From the NCBI RefSeq assembly GCF_013410375.1, contig NZ_JACCFL010000001.1:1116001-1180000 (forward strand): a stretch of DNA of 64,000 bases, in the 5' to 3' direction. Both the position numbers and the translations under genes were made by a program. The notes under the pieces were generated by a model. It was not told the DNA's origin and searched no databases. It saw nothing but the letters and a program-made list of their open reading frames with translations. Each line of letters begins with the position of its first letter. Positions within the stretch are counted from its first letter, which is position 1. Source of the DNA: Leifsonia shinshuensis (GTDB lineage: Bacteria > Actinomycetota > Actinomycetes > Actinomycetales > Microbacteriaceae). This document shows, piece by piece, positions 35,144 to 44,783 of the stretch.

Positions 35144-35169
35144 GTCGTGACAGCACCCCGTGTCACGAC
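35144..35169 (+). promoter_or_regulatory. Intercistronic 9-bp hairpin
   Basis: GTCGTGACA (35144-35152) and TGTCACGAC (35161-35169) form a perfect stem around 8 bases, 20 bases before the GTG start of the 363-residue binding-protein gene. Likely an mRNA processing or stabilising element rather than a terminator, as no T-tract follows. Confidence 0.6.
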
Positions 35170-35188
35170 CGACCCGAAAGGAAACACA

Positions 35189-36280
35189 GTGAAGATCAAG
35201 AAGGCCGCTGCGCTCTGCGCAGTCGTCGGTGTGGCGCTCGCCGGGGTCTCCCTGGCCGCCCTTCCCGCCAACGCCGACCCGGTCTCGTCCAGCTACGTGC
35301 TGGCGGGTTCCGACACCCTCCAGGACGTCGCCAACGCTCTCGCCAACGGCACCACCGTCACCGGCGTGAACGTCCGCGCGCTGAGCACCACGGGTCCGAT
35401 CGCCTCCTACGACGCGTTCGGCGGCAGCGCCATCCAGACCAAGCCGAACGGGCCGTTCTTCGCTCGTCCCGCCGGCTCGGGCGACGGCGTGAAGGCGCTC
35501 AGCCGCTCGATCGACGGCGCGCAGTTCAGCGTCTCCGGCAACACCACCCCCGCGATCTCGATCCCCGGCCAGGTGGACATCGCCCGCTCGTCGTCCGGTC
35601 CCGGCACCAACGCGAACGCGTCCGGCCCGCTCGCCTACATCCCGTTCGGCCGCGACGCCGTCTCGTACGCGATCGCTCCGGGGACCGCGACCGGCCTCGA
35701 GCAGCTCAGCACCGCGCAGCTCACCCAGATCTACAACTGCACCCTCACCTCGGTGAACGGCGTCGCCGTCTCGCCCGTGCTCCCGCAGTCGGCCTCCGGC
35801 ACCCGCAAGTTCTTCCTCGCGGCGATCGGCGTCACCACCCCGGGCGCCTGCGTCAACCAGAGCACCTTGCCGGAGAACGACGGCACCGTGCTGACCACGC
35901 CCGGCCAGATCATCCCGTTCTCGGTCGCCAGCTGGGTTGCGCAGAAGAACGGCGCCGCCCCGAACCGCACCGGCACGGCCGTCCTGGGCTCCGCCGAGGG
36001 CACGACCGCTCCCTACACCGGCACCACCACCCTGACCCCGAACCCGGCCTACTACGCCGACTCCACCTGGGGCCGTGACGTGTACGTCGTCGTCGAGTTC
36101 GCCCGCATCGACAACACCAGCGCCACCTACGACGCCGGTCTCGCCGCCCTGGTCGACCCGACGAAGGCCAAGAGCCTCACCAACTTCGGCTCCACCGCCG
36201 GCACCTCCGGCGCCGTGAAGGTCAAGTTCGGCTTCCAGGCCCCGTCCTCCACCACGATCATCCGCGCCAACCTCTCCTAA
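35189..36280 (+). CDS. Secreted PstS-like substrate-binding protein
   Basis: 363 residues from GTG at 35189 with AAAGGA upstream. Sec signal cleaved probably after ANA (about 29). The mature part resembles periplasmic-binding proteins of the phosphate group: LAGSDTLQDV, FGRDAVSYAI, LSTAQLTQIYNC and SASGTRKFFL, the last equivalent to the SGT phosphate loop of PstS. No lipobox, no C-terminal anchor and no wall-sorting motif are visible, so it is probably released or held by partners. Neighbours are two other PstS-like genes and a WxL-like gene, all in one strand. Confidence 0.85.
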   Translation: MKIKKAAALCAVVGVALAGVSLAALPANADPVSSSYVLAGSDTLQDVANALANGTTVTGVNVRALSTTGPIASYDAFGGSAIQTKPNGPFFARPAGSGDGVKALSRSIDGAQFSVSGNTTPAISIPGQVDIARSSSGPGTNANASGPLAYIPFGRDAVSYAIAPGTATGLEQLSTAQLTQIYNCTLTSVNGVAVSPVLPQSASGTRKFFLAAIGVTTPGACVNQSTLPENDGTVLTTPGQIIPFSVASWVAQKNGAAPNRTGTAVLGSAEGTTAPYTGTTTLTPNPAYYADSTWGRDVYVVVEFARIDNTSATYDAGLAALVDPTKAKSLTNFGSTAGTSGAVKVKFGFQAPSSTTIIRANLS

Positions 36281-36313
36281 CGACACCCGATAACAGCTCG
36301 AGGAAAGAAGATC

Positions 36314-37369
36314 ATGAACAAGAAGAAACTCACCGCGGTCATCGCGGCGAGCACGGCCGCTGTCGGCCTCGCCCTCGGCGGCGCCTCGTTCGCGATGGCG
36401 GACGTGCAGCCCAACGGCTCCGACGCCGGCATCTACGTGTTCAACAACGACCTGCAGACCTGGCCGGCGGTCGGTTCGACGGTCAGCTGGACCGCCGACG
36501 TGCTCGCCAGCCCGAGCAACACGGACCCGTTCGCGTCGCTGCAGTGCCCGGCCGACGCCACCGGCTACGCCACCTTCTGGGCGCCCACGGGCTCCGAGAA
36601 GACCAAGAGCTCCTGGAAGGTCTGGTCGAACCTGTTCTTCACCGACTCGACCAAGACCGTCAAGGGCGCCGACGTCACGCCGTCGCTCCAGGTCAGCGGC
36701 TCGTCGGCGTCGATCCAGGCCGCCGGAGGCAACTTCAGCTTCGGCGTCGCCTGCACCTCGGCGAACTTCGCCAACCTGGCCTCGGCGGGCGTCTGGTACA
36801 ACACCGCGCACGTGACGGCCGGCACCGGCAACTACACGTTCGACGCGGTCTCGACCAGCACGCCGACCCCGACCCCGACCCCGGTCGGCTCCGGCAGCAT
36901 CGCCATCCAGGCGACCACCGTGGCCGCGCAGGACGGCACCCTGAGCCTCGTCGTCCCGGCGAACGCCCAGGCCACCCTCGGCACCGCCACCCTGGTGAAC
37001 CAGCTCTCCACCTCGACCGGCACGCTGCCGACCTTCCAGGTCGCCGACCAGCGCGTCGTCTCGACCCCGGGCTGGGACCTCACCGCCTCGACGGCGAACT
37101 TCGTCAACGCGGCCGACGCCACGAAGACGATCGACTCGAAGCAGCTCGGCGTCAAGCCCGCGATCGTCTCCACCGACGCCACCGGCGTCACCGCGGGTGC
37201 GGAGCACGTCGCCGGCGCCTCCACCGCCTTCAGCGCCTTCGCCTCGGCGCCGAAGGGCAGCGGTGTCGGAACCACGAGCCTCAACGCTGCGCTGATGCTC
37301 GTCGCTCCGGTGAACACGACCGCCGGTACCTACAACTCGACGATGACGCTCACGCTCACCTCGAAGTAA
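36314..37369 (+). CDS. Secreted WxL-like surface protein
   Basis: 351 residues, ATG at 36314 with GAGGAAAG upstream. Signal peptide to ASFAMA (about 29). The N-terminal about 150 residues are a secreted domain containing two Cys; a Thr-Pro repeat linker (about 177-187) follows. The C-terminal half resembles a WxL domain: FQVADQRVVSTPGWDLTA (the Trp-x-Leu core) and the closing GTYNSTMTLTLTSK. In Firmicutes WxL domains bind peptidoglycan non-covalently, helped by DUF916/DUF3324 partner proteins; the next gene encodes such a partner. Only one WxL-type motif is evident here. Confidence 0.72.
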   Translation: MNKKKLTAVIAASTAAVGLALGGASFAMADVQPNGSDAGIYVFNNDLQTWPAVGSTVSWTADVLASPSNTDPFASLQCPADATGYATFWAPTGSEKTKSSWKVWSNLFFTDSTKTVKGADVTPSLQVSGSSASIQAAGGNFSFGVACTSANFANLASAGVWYNTAHVTAGTGNYTFDAVSTSTPTPTPTPVGSGSIAIQATTVAAQDGTLSLVVPANAQATLGTATLVNQLSTSTGTLPTFQVADQRVVSTPGWDLTASTANFVNAADATKTIDSKQLGVKPAIVSTDATGVTAGAEHVAGASTAFSAFASAPKGSGVGTTSLNAALMLVAPVNTTAGTYNSTMTLTLTSK

Positions 37370-37388
37370 GGCCCACCGGTCACAGACG

Positions 37389-37428
37389 GGGAGGAGTCGC
37401 GCCGGGGCGCGGCTCCTCCCTCGTCGTT
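37389..37428 (+). terminator. Strong rho-independent-type terminator after WxL-like gene
   Basis: GGGAGGAGTCGCGCC (37389-37403) pairs with GGCGCGGCTCCTCCC (37406-37420), 15 bp with one G-T pair, followed by TCGTCGTTTC. It lies 20 bases after the WxL-like gene and directly before the next PHO-box-like promoter, so it separates two transcription units. Confidence 0.85.
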
Positions 37429-37458
37429 TCCGGCTAGTTCACCCTCGCGCAGGCGGCC
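37426..37458 (+). promoter_or_regulatory. Candidate PHO box upstream of the WxL-interacting/pstB unit
   Basis: Units GTTTCCGGCTA (37426-37436) and GTTCACCCTCG (37437-37447) are in 11-nt register, with CGGCTAGTTC at 37431-37440 identical to that at 32441. It lies about 40 bases before the GTG at 37486 and just after a terminator. Confidence 0.68.
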
Positions 37459-37485
37459 GGAAACCCTGTTTCGGCTCAATGAGTC

Positions 37486-38629
37486 GTGCCCGAAATCCAC
37501 CCGATCCCCCGCCGGGCGCCGCGAGTCCGGCGCCCCCTCCTCGCGGGCGTCCTGGCCGGTGTGCTCGGCCTCGCGCTGCTCGCCCAGCCCGCCCTCGCCG
37601 CCGTCCACGCCGACGGCGCGGCCGCCGGCACCGACGGCATCTCCGGCGGCCCCGACGACGACCGCACGCACCTCAGCTACCAGATGGCCCCGGGTCAGCG
37701 GCTGGACGACGTGTACGTCGTCCGCAACACCGGAACGACGCAGCAGGACGTGACCCTGTTCGCGACCGACGCCTTCAACACCGACGACGGCCAGTACGCG
37801 CTGCTCGACACGAAGATCAAGCCGACCGCGGTCGGCACCTGGGTGCTCTTCAACGGCGCCGACACCGCCGAGCACCTGTCGCTCGCCCCCGGCGAGACCA
37901 AGCAGGTGCCGTTCACCGTGACGACCCCGGCCAACGCGGGCCCCGGTGACCACGCGGGCGGCATCGTCATCTCCAGCCAGAAGGGCTCCGGCCGCATCCT
38001 CGTCGACCGCCGGGTCGCGACGCGCCTGTACGTGCGCGTCCCGGGCAAGCTGCAGCCCCAGCTCACGGTCTCCAGCATGCACGCGGTGTACAACCCCACG
38101 CTCAACCCATTCGCCGGGTCGACCACGATCAGCTTCACCGTGACCAACAACGGCAACGTCGCCCTGAGCGGCCACCTGGTCGCCGGCGCGGACGCCGTGT
38201 TCGGCATCCCGGTCGGCCAGCTGCGCAAGGACGTCCCGGAGATGCTGCCGGGCAGCACGCGCTCCATCACGATCGACGTGCCCGGCGTGCCGCAGGTCGG
38301 CTACCTGAACGCGCACGTGGACCTCCAGCCGTACGTCGAGAAGGACGCGATGAACCCGGGACCGCTGCACGCCGTCTCGCGCGCGACGCCGATCGCCGCG
38401 ATCCCCTGGTGGATCCTCGTGCTCCTGCTGCTCATCGGCGGGTACGTCGTGTTCCGCCGCTACCGCCGCCGCAGCGACGCCAAGCGCGCGGCCGCGTGGA
38501 TCGAGTACACCGAGGCCGAGGCGAAGCGCAAGGCGGAGTCGGGCACGACGGCCGACGACGCCGCCGACGCGACCGAGGACGCGACGTCCGTCGCCGCGCA
38601 GCCGGCCGGGACCGACGCGACGAGGGCGA

Positions 38630-38643
<14 letters not shown>
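37486..38643 (+). CDS. WxL-interacting (DUF916-type) membrane protein
   Basis: 385 residues from GTG at 37486; no clear RBS, so a short or leaderless start is possible. Signal peptide to about residue 38 (ALAAV). The first extracellular domain has the WxLIP peptidoglycan-binding pattern: SYQMAPGQRLDDVYVVRNTG, DAFNTDDGQY, LSLAPGETKQVPFTVTTP and GPGDHAGGIVISSQ. A second beta-domain (about 180-300) contains TISFTVTNNGNVALSGHL. One C-terminal membrane span (about 308-325) precedes a basic, then acidic Ala-rich cytosolic tail. In WxL systems such proteins bridge wall, membrane and WxL protein. Overlaps the next gene by 14 bases. Confidence 0.85.
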
Positions 38644-39444
<801 letters not shown>

Positions 39445-39448
<4 letters not shown>

Positions 39449-40485
39449 GCACGACGATCGACGGCGGGTCGCCGGCCGGGACGGTGACCGAGAAGCTGCC
39501 CGTGCGCCCGCGGCGCCCCTCCGGCCCGGTCCGCGGACCGCGGCCGCCGCGCCGGCGCCCGGCAGGGGCGACTCCGCCGCCGCGCCCGCCGAAGCCGCCG
39601 CGCCGGCCGCCGGCGCCGCCGCGCCCGCCCCTGGTGCTGTCGCCGCGCGAGCAGCTCGTCCGCGGCATCGTCGCGCTGCTGGCGGTGGCGCTCCTCGGCG
39701 TCGCGGCGAACGTCCTGGTGCTCAGCCACATCCACCACCTGGTCGGCCAGCAGATCGCGCTCAACGAGTTCCGGCAGGAGCTCTCCGACGCGACGGCCCC
39801 GGTCGGCGAGGGCGACGTGAACGGCGTCATCCTGGCCGACGGCTCGCCCGTCGCGCGGCTGACCATCCCGTCGATCGGCGTCGACGAGGTCGTGCTGGAG
39901 GGATCGTCGTCCGGCGTGACCATGAACGGTCCGGGGCACCGCAGGGACACCGTCCTCCCGGGCCAGGCCGGCCAGAGCGTGGTGCTCGGCCGCGCCGCCG
40001 CCTACGGCGGCCCGTTCTCCCGCATCCAGGAGCTGCTGCCCGGCGCCACCATCACCGCGATCACCGGCCAGGGCAAGAGCACCTACACGGTGATCGGCGT
40101 GCGGTACGCCGGCGACCCGACCCTCCCCGCCCTGCAGGGCTCGCAGGGCCGGCTGACCCTGGTGACCGCGCGCGGGGTGCCGTACGTGCCGGCGGGTGTC
40201 GTCCGGGTGGACGCGCAGCTCGTCAGCACGCCGAAGCCGGCCGGCGCGCGGGCCACCGCCCCGCTCAGCCTGCCGCTGGCCGACCGGGAGCTCGCCGGCG
40301 ACCCGTCCACGGTGTGGCTGCTGGTCTTCGCCCTGCAGGCCATCGTCGTCGCGGAGATCCTCGCGGTCCGGTCGCTCAGCCGGTTCGGGCTGAGGAAGAC
40401 GTGGATCGTCTTCGCGCCCGTCCTGCTCGCCGGCGGCGTCATCGCCGCCGACCAGATCTCCCGTCTCCTCCCCAATCTCCTCTGA
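39445..40485 (+). CDS. Sortase-fold membrane protein lacking catalytic Cys and His
   Basis: 346 residues from GTG at 39445 (GTGA overlap). A cytosolic Pro/Arg-rich N-terminus (to about 70), one membrane span (about 75-95), an extracellular sortase-type domain and two further C-terminal spans (about 285-305, 318-337). The domain follows class E sortases: RLTIPSIGVDEVVLEG, GPGHRRDTVLPGQAGQ, AYGGPFSRIQELLPG, RLTLVTARGVP and VVRVDAQLV. At the position of the usual GHR catalytic His the sequence is GRA, and at TLxTC it is TLVTA. The conserved Arg is kept. It cannot act as a cysteine transpeptidase by the known mechanism. Confidence 0.8.
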
Positions 40486-40522
40486 AGCACATCTCCTCTG
40501 ACACACGTCTCCTCTGAACCAC
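40475..40522. repeat. Three tandem 16-bp repeats overlapping a stop codon
   Basis: ATCTCCTCTGAAGCAC (40475-40490), ATCTCCTCTGACACAC (40491-40506) and GTCTCCTCTGAACCAC (40507-40522) run through the stop of the sortase-like gene into the 60-bp gap before pstB. Each unit carries a TGA, so duplication leaves the protein end unchanged. Confidence 0.9.
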
Positions 40523-40545
40523 GCGATCCTCGCGGAAAGGGCGCC

Positions 40546-41409
40546 ATGTCCCTCGAATCCCCCCTCGCCGGCGGCGCGCCGGACGACCTGACCCAGGTCA
40601 TGCCCACCATGGTGCTCGACCGGCAGCCGTCCGCGCTCGCGACCCTCGACGCCCGCGCCATCTCCGCCTGGTTCGGCGACCACCAGGTCCTCGACCGGGT
40701 GAGCCTGAACATGCCTGCCGGCGCCGTCACGGCCCTCATCGGCCCGTCCGGGTGCGGCAAGTCGACGTTCCTGCGGATCCTCAACCGCATGCACGAGCTC
40801 ATCCCGTCGGCCAGCCTGGCCGGCGAGGTGCTGCTCGACGGCGCCGACATCTACGACCCGAAGCGCCGGCTCGTCGACGCGCGCAAGAGCATCGGGATGG
40901 TCTTCCAGAAGCCGAACCCGTTCCCGGCCATGTCGATCTACGACAACGTGGTCTCCGGGCTCAAGCTCACCGGCACGCGCGCCACGCGCGACGAGAAGGA
41001 CGAGCTCGTGGAGACCTGCCTCGCCAAGGCCGGGCTGTGGAAGGAGGTGCGCGACCGGCTCCGCGCGCCGGGCGGCGGCCTCTCCGGCGGCCAGCAGCAG
41101 CGCCTCTGCATCGCCCGCTCGCTCGCCGTGCGGCCGCGCGTGCTGCTGATGGACGAGCCCTGCTCGGCGCTGGACCCGACCTCCACCCGCGTGATCGAGG
41201 AGACCATGCTGGAGTTGGTGCAGGACATCACGATCGTGATCGTCACGCACAACATGCAGCAGGCCCAGCGCGTCTCCACCCAGTGCGCCTTCTTCCTCGC
41301 CTCGCACGGCAAGCCCGGCGCGATCGTGGAGCACGGCGACACCGACGCGATGTTCTCCGACCCGCTCGACAGCCGGACCTTCGACTACGTCAACGGCCGC
41401 TTCGGCTGA
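40546..41409 (+). CDS. pstB: Phosphate ABC transporter ATP-binding protein PstB
   Basis: 287 residues, ATG at 40546 with GGAAAGG upstream. Walker [10 protein letters not shown] (about 67-75), then [21 protein letters not shown] typical of PstB, Q-loop [17 protein letters not shown], signature [16 protein letters not shown], Walker [13 protein letters not shown] and switch His in THNMQQA. The N-terminus is about 30 residues longer than E. coli PstB. It energises PstC/PstA, encoded 9.8 kb upstream, which is unusual since pst genes normally form a compact operon; no phoU is seen nearby. Confidence 0.96.
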   Translation: MSLESPLAGGAPDDLTQVMPTMVLDRQPSALATLDARAISAWFGDHQVLDRVSLNMPAGAVTALIGPSGCGKSTFLRILNRMHELIPSASLAGEVLLDGADIYDPKRRLVDARKSIGMVFQKPNPFPAMSIYDNVVSGLKLTGTRATRDEKDELVETCLAKAGLWKEVRDRLRAPGGGLSGGQQQRLCIARSLAVRPRVLLMDEPCSALDPTSTRVIEETMLELVQDITIVIVTHNMQQAQRVSTQCAFFLASHGKPGAIVEHGDTDAMFSDPLDSRTFDYVNGRFG

Positions 41410-41521
41410 CCCGCCTCGCGTCGGCAGGAGGGCTCGCGCGCGACCCCGGTGCGTCCGCGGAAACCCCCGTAACAGCGGGAATCCGGCGGCCGCGCGCGAA
41501 CGCAGGACAGGCTCGTCTGCT

Positions 41522-41551
41522 CGGGACGCTGTACCGGGACGCTGTACCGGG
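41522..41551. repeat. 13-bp tandem duplication
   Basis: CGGGACGCTGTAC is repeated head to tail at 41522-41534 and 41535-41547, with CGGG of a third copy following. Non-coding. Confidence 0.85.
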
Positions 41552-41625
41552 AGGGTGTGCCTTCGGCTGCATGATGCATCGGAAATCCCCGCTTGGCAAC
41601 AGCGGATTTCCGCCGACCCGGCGCA

Positions 41626-41667
41626 CCAGAGCCCGACCGATCGCTCGGCCGGGCTCTGGCGTGTTTT
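41626..41667 (+). terminator. Rho-independent terminator downstream of pstB
   Basis: CCAGAGCCCG (41626-41635) pairs perfectly with CGGGCTCTGG (41650-41659), followed by CGTGTTTT. It is oriented to end the transcription unit that includes pstB. Confidence 0.88.
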
Positions 41668-41674
41668 CCCCATA

Positions 41675-41688
41675 CCCGTAGCTACGGG
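41675..41688. promoter_or_regulatory. Perfect 14-bp palindrome
   Basis: CCCGTAGCTACGGG lies between the pstB terminator and the stop of the convergent lipid kinase gene. Without a promoter nearby, an operator role is doubtful; it may be part of a leftward terminator. Confidence 0.4.
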
Positions 41689-41736
41689 GAACCATCAGCA
41701 TACGTCCGTCCCCGGCGTCCGTCACCGGGGTATGGC

Positions 41737-42696
41737 TCACTCGCGCGGCACCCGCACCCGCAGCGCGCCGGGGTCGACCCGGACGCGCATCGAGCTCACC
41801 TCCCCGAAGAGGTCGCCGTCGAGCTCGACCTGCTCCGGACGGTTGGAGGTCAGGACGATCTCCGTGCCTTTGAGGTAGTTCATCGCGTGCACTTCGTGGT
41901 CGTCGCGCATCAGGCGGCGGCCCACGCTGGTGCGGCGGAGGACGCCGTTCTCCCAGAAGATCTTGACGGCGATCCTCAGCCAGCCCAGCACGTCCTCGGG
42001 GCGCAGCACCACGATGTCGAGGATCCCGTCGTCCACCGCCGCGTCCGGCAGCAGCAGGATGTCGGCCTGCAGCGAACCGCAGTTGCCGATCATGACGGTG
42101 TGCGCGTGCAGGGTGTGCGTCCGGCCGCCGTCGAGCTGGTAGCGCAGCCGCAGCTCGTTCTTGTCGCGCAGCACTTTGCCGATCGCGTGCACGTAGGCGA
42201 CCCAGCCGGCCTTGGCCTTCAGGTCGTCGTCCGTCGCCGCGATCATCTTGGCGTCGATCCCGAGGCCCGCCATGACCAGGAAGGCGCGGCGCTCGGTGCC
42301 GTCCCGGCCGTCGCGCAGCTCAGCCACGCCGACGTCGATCGCCCGGTCCGCGCCGTCGAACGCGGTGTCGAGCGCGTGCTCGACGTCGTCCAGGGTCAGC
42401 GACAGGTTGCGCGCGAGCAGGTTGCCGGTGCCGGAGGGCAGCAGGGCGAGCGGGGTGTCGGAGCCGCGCAGCTCCTCGGCCACCGTGCGCACGGTGCCGT
42501 CGCCGCCCGCGGCGATGACGATGTCGACGCCCTGCTCGAGCGCCTGGCGGGTCTGGCCGGTCCCCGGGTCCTCCGCCGTGGTCTCCAGCCAGAGGGTCTC
42601 CTCCCAGCCGTGCCGCTGCTCGGCGGCCGCGAGGGCCTTCCGCAGCCGGTCCGGGTCGGTCTTCACCGGGTTGACCACGATCGCGGCCCTGCTCAT
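41737..42696 (-). CDS. Diacylglycerol kinase-family lipid kinase
   Basis: 319 residues, ATG at 42696 with GAGAGGG upstream. The DAGK catalytic motif AAGGDGTVRTVAEEL (about 62-76) and PSGTGNLLARNL nucleotide-binding block are intact, followed by the second beta-sandwich domain MAGLGIDAKMIAATDD. Related actinobacterial enzymes phosphorylate diacylglycerol or related lipids at the membrane; sphingosine-kinase-like and YegS-like activities are alternatives. No transmembrane segment. Divergent from the GNAT gene. Confidence 0.9.
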   Translation of the reverse strand: MSRAAIVVNPVKTDPDRLRKALAAAEQRHGWEETLWLETTAEDPGTGQTRQALEQGVDIVIAAGGDGTVRTVAEELRGSDTPLALLPSGTGNLLARNLSLTLDDVEHALDTAFDGADRAIDVGVAELRDGRDGTERRAFLVMAGLGIDAKMIAATDDDLKAKAGWVAYVHAIGKVLRDKNELRLRYQLDGGRTHTLHAHTVMIGNCGSLQADILLLPDAAVDDGILDIVVLRPEDVLGWLRIAVKIFWENGVLRRTSVGRRLMRDDHEVHAMNYLKGTEIVLTSNRPEQVELDGDLFGEVSSMRVRVDPGALRVRVPRE

Positions 42697-42785
42697 CCGT
42701 CTCCCTCTCGCGCGTCGTGCTCGGGCGGCGCGACGCTGACCCAGACAGTACGCCTCCGCGGGCCGGCGTGTGCGAGGCTGGAGCC

Positions 42786-43520
42786 GTGCACGCGCTCGAC
42801 GACCCCGCCTGGAACGCCCTCACCGGCCCGCACGCCGCCTTCGCGGTCGGCGACGACCGGGCCCGCCGCTACCCTGCGGACATGTCGCCGTTCGCGTCCG
42901 TCGCGGACCACGGCAGCGACACCGACTGGAGTCGGCTGGCGTCACTCGTCGCCCCGGGTGAGACGCTGGGCGTGTTCGCCGACGCGGCGCCGGAGGGCTG
43001 GGAGGCCGTCGCCGGCTACGACTGCTACCAGTACGTGTTCGAGGGCGCCGCCCTCCCGGCCGCGCCCGTGCTCGGCGACGACGCACGCCTGGTCCCGTTG
43101 GGGGAGGCCGATGTGGCCGACGCGCTCGACCTGGTCGAGCGCACCCGGCCGGGCCCGTTCTTCCCGCGCACGATCGACTTCGGCGGCTACCACGGCGTGC
43201 GCGTCGGCGACCGCCTCGCCGCCATGGCAGGCCAGCGGATGCGCCCCGACGGCTGGTGCGAGGTCAGCGCGGTCTGCTCCGACCCGGAGTGGCGGGGCCG
43301 TGGCTTCGCGGTCCAGGTGATGCTGGCGGTCATGCGCGGCATCCTCGACCGCGGCGAGAGGCCGTTCCTCCACGTCGAGACGGTGAACGAGCGGGCGATC
43401 GCGGTCTACGAGCGGCTTGGGTTCACCCGGCGGAAGCAGCTGAGCATCCTGGTCTGCCGCGTCGCGTCGCACACGCGCGCCGAATCGCGCGAAACGCTCC
43501 TGCATTCGCACGATTCGTGA
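42786..43520 (+). CDS. GNAT-family N-acetyltransferase
   Basis: 244 residues from GTG at 42786 with CTGGAG just upstream. The N-terminal about 110 residues (TGPHAAFAVGDDRARRYPADMSPF) are characteristic of the FR47-like subgroup; the acetyl-CoA fold is C-terminal: CSDPEWRGRGFAVQVMLAVM (the R/QxxGxG/A motif as RGRGFA) and VETVNERAIAVYERLGFTRR. Substrate unknown. The last 20 residues are encoded by an inverted repeat (43481-43517), so the reading frame may have run through a former intergenic hairpin. Confidence 0.9.
   Translation: MHALDDPAWNALTGPHAAFAVGDDRARRYPADMSPFASVADHGSDTDWSRLASLVAPGETLGVFADAAPEGWEAVAGYDCYQYVFEGAALPAAPVLGDDARLVPLGEADVADALDLVERTRPGPFFPRTIDFGGYHGVRVGDRLAAMAGQRMRPDGWCEVSAVCSDPEWRGRGFAVQVMLAVMRGILDRGERPFLHVETVNERAIAVYERLGFTRRKQLSILVCRVASHTRAESRETLLHSHDS
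43481..43517. terminator. Inverted repeat at 3' end of GNAT gene
   Basis: CGAATCGCGCGA (43481-43492) and TCGCACGATTCG (43506-43517) match 11 of 12 with a 13-base loop, ending two bases before the GNAT stop and lying between convergent genes. Probable bidirectional terminator lying inside the coding end. Confidence 0.6.
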
Positions 43521-43543
43521 CGTGACTCCGTCGCCACCGTTCG

Positions 43544-44731
43544 CTACGCGGGCGGCGCGACCGGCGCCTTCGGCGGCTTCGGGTTCACCTTGCCGTCGAT
43601 CGGCGCGGGGACGGTGCTGCCGTCCAGAGTGACCAGCGCCGGGAGCGGCTGCCCGAGCGGCCCGGGCCACGGCTTCGGCGGCACCGGAGCCGGCCGCGGG
43701 CTGGGCGGTGTCGGCTGCGTGATCGCGCTCCCGGGAGCGGGCGGCACCGGCCGGCCGAGGCCGGGTTGGACGAGGTGCGCGAGCGAGGGCGCGTCGTCCA
43801 CGCGCGGCACCCCGAACGTGCCGAGCCCGAGCAGGTCGCAGACCGTCTTGGGGATGGAGGCGTGCGAGTGCCACTCCGGGTCGATCGCCTGCGTCACCGC
43901 GCCGCCGAACATCAGCAGCGGGATGCGCGAGCCGCCGATGACCTGGAACCCGTCCGGGTGCAGGGCGTCCGGCACGGTCTCGATCGCGGGCGTCGGCACC
44001 GAGTCGGCATAGCCTCCCCAGTCGTCCCAGGTGAGGATGAAGACCGTCTCGTCCCAGCCGCCGCCGTCGATCACCGCCTGGACGCGCTGCCAGACCAGCC
44101 CCTGGCCCTTCGTCACATAGTCCGGGGCCGGGACCGCAGGCGGGTGCTCGTCGTAGCCGGCCGGCGACCAGACGTAGCAGACGTCCGGCAGCGTCCCGCC
44201 CTTGGCCATCGGGATGAACTGCGACGGCGGGTGGACCTGGTCCGTGCCCGGCGCCGTGGAGGTGGTCGTGTAGAACTTGACCGGGTAGCCGTCCTGGTCG
44301 GGGAACGCGCCCCAGCTCACGCCCGCCTTCTGGGCGACGCTGAAGATCGAGGGGAGATCCCACACCGGGTGGGTCCCCACGAACGGCGGGTTCTTGAGGG
44401 TCGGCATCTGCCCGCCCACGGCGAGCATGTGGCCGGGGGTCGAGTTGGAGCCGGAGCCGAAGTGGTGGTCGCTGAACACGAACGTCTTGGCGAGCCAGCT
44501 GTAATAGGGGATGACCTGGTCGTTGTCGAGCTGCATCGGCTCGGCCGGATAGTCGCCCATCGCCCAGTGCACCCAGGCGTTCCGGTCGTGCGGCTGGTCG
44601 AAGTCGGGCGCTGAGGTGCGCAACGCTCCGTGGTTCGCGACCTGCGCGCCCCACTCCGCGAGGGAGGGGAAGTAGAAGTCGGTTGTCTTGTTCTCCTGGA
44701 TGAAGACGATCACGCGCTTCACGGCTGCCAT
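43544..44731 (-). CDS. Phosphoesterase (phospholipase C/acid phosphatase family)
   Basis: 395 residues from ATG at 44731. The N-terminus VKRVIVFIQENKTTDFYFPSL is the PF04185 phosphoesterase signature (metal-binding Glu-Asn-Lys), followed by FGSGSNSTPGHMLAVGGQ, FILTWDDWGGYADS and GSRIPLLMFGG. These alkaline-phosphatase-fold enzymes hydrolyse phospholipids or phosphomonoesters. Unlike most relatives no signal peptide is visible at this start; the C-terminal 90 residues are Pro-rich. Its neighbour upstream on the same strand is a second phosphoesterase, here with a lipoprotein signal. Confidence 0.86.
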   Translation of the reverse strand: MAAVKRVIVFIQENKTTDFYFPSLAEWGAQVANHGALRTSAPDFDQPHDRNAWVHWAMGDYPAEPMQLDNDQVIPYYSWLAKTFVFSDHHFGSGSNSTPGHMLAVGGQMPTLKNPPFVGTHPVWDLPSIFSVAQKAGVSWGAFPDQDGYPVKFYTTTSTAPGTDQVHPPSQFIPMAKGGTLPDVCYVWSPAGYDEHPPAVPAPDYVTKGQGLVWQRVQAVIDGGGWDETVFILTWDDWGGYADSVPTPAIETVPDALHPDGFQVIGGSRIPLLMFGGAVTQAIDPEWHSHASIPKTVCDLLGLGTFGVPRVDDAPSLAHLVQPGLGRPVPPAPGSAITQPTPPSPRPAPVPPKPWPGPLGQPLPALVTLDGSTVPAPIDGKVNPKPPKAPVAPPA

Positions 44732-44783
44732 GCCCCCACGCAAGCACGCGGGCGGCCGACGCGCCAGAGGCAGCGCCGGGAAT

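Larger units (their letters stand above)
41410..41736. other. 327-bp intergenic region with hairpins and tandem repeat after pstB
   Basis: No gene is supported. It contains a small hairpin around CCCG-TAACAG-CGGG (41467-41480), a 13-bp tandem duplication CGGGACGCTGTAC (41522-41534 and 41535-41547), a bulged stem from GGAAAT (41581) to ATTTCC (41626 region boundary about 41606-41611), a strong terminator (41626-41667), and a perfect palindrome CCCGTAGCTACGGG (41675-41688). CCATACCC (41670-41677) is also inverted at 41728-41735. A small RNA is conceivable but not supported. Confidence 0.6.

Noticed and set aside
32460..37207. Very long minus-strand open frames under the pst/WxL locus
   Set aside because: Compositionally biased translations (Gly/Arg/Val), no RBS and no recognisable domains, while the plus strand carries signal peptides and family motifs.
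41410..41736. Small RNA or riboswitch after pstB
   Set aside because: Hairpins and repeats exist but no promoter or known aptamer pattern could be identified.
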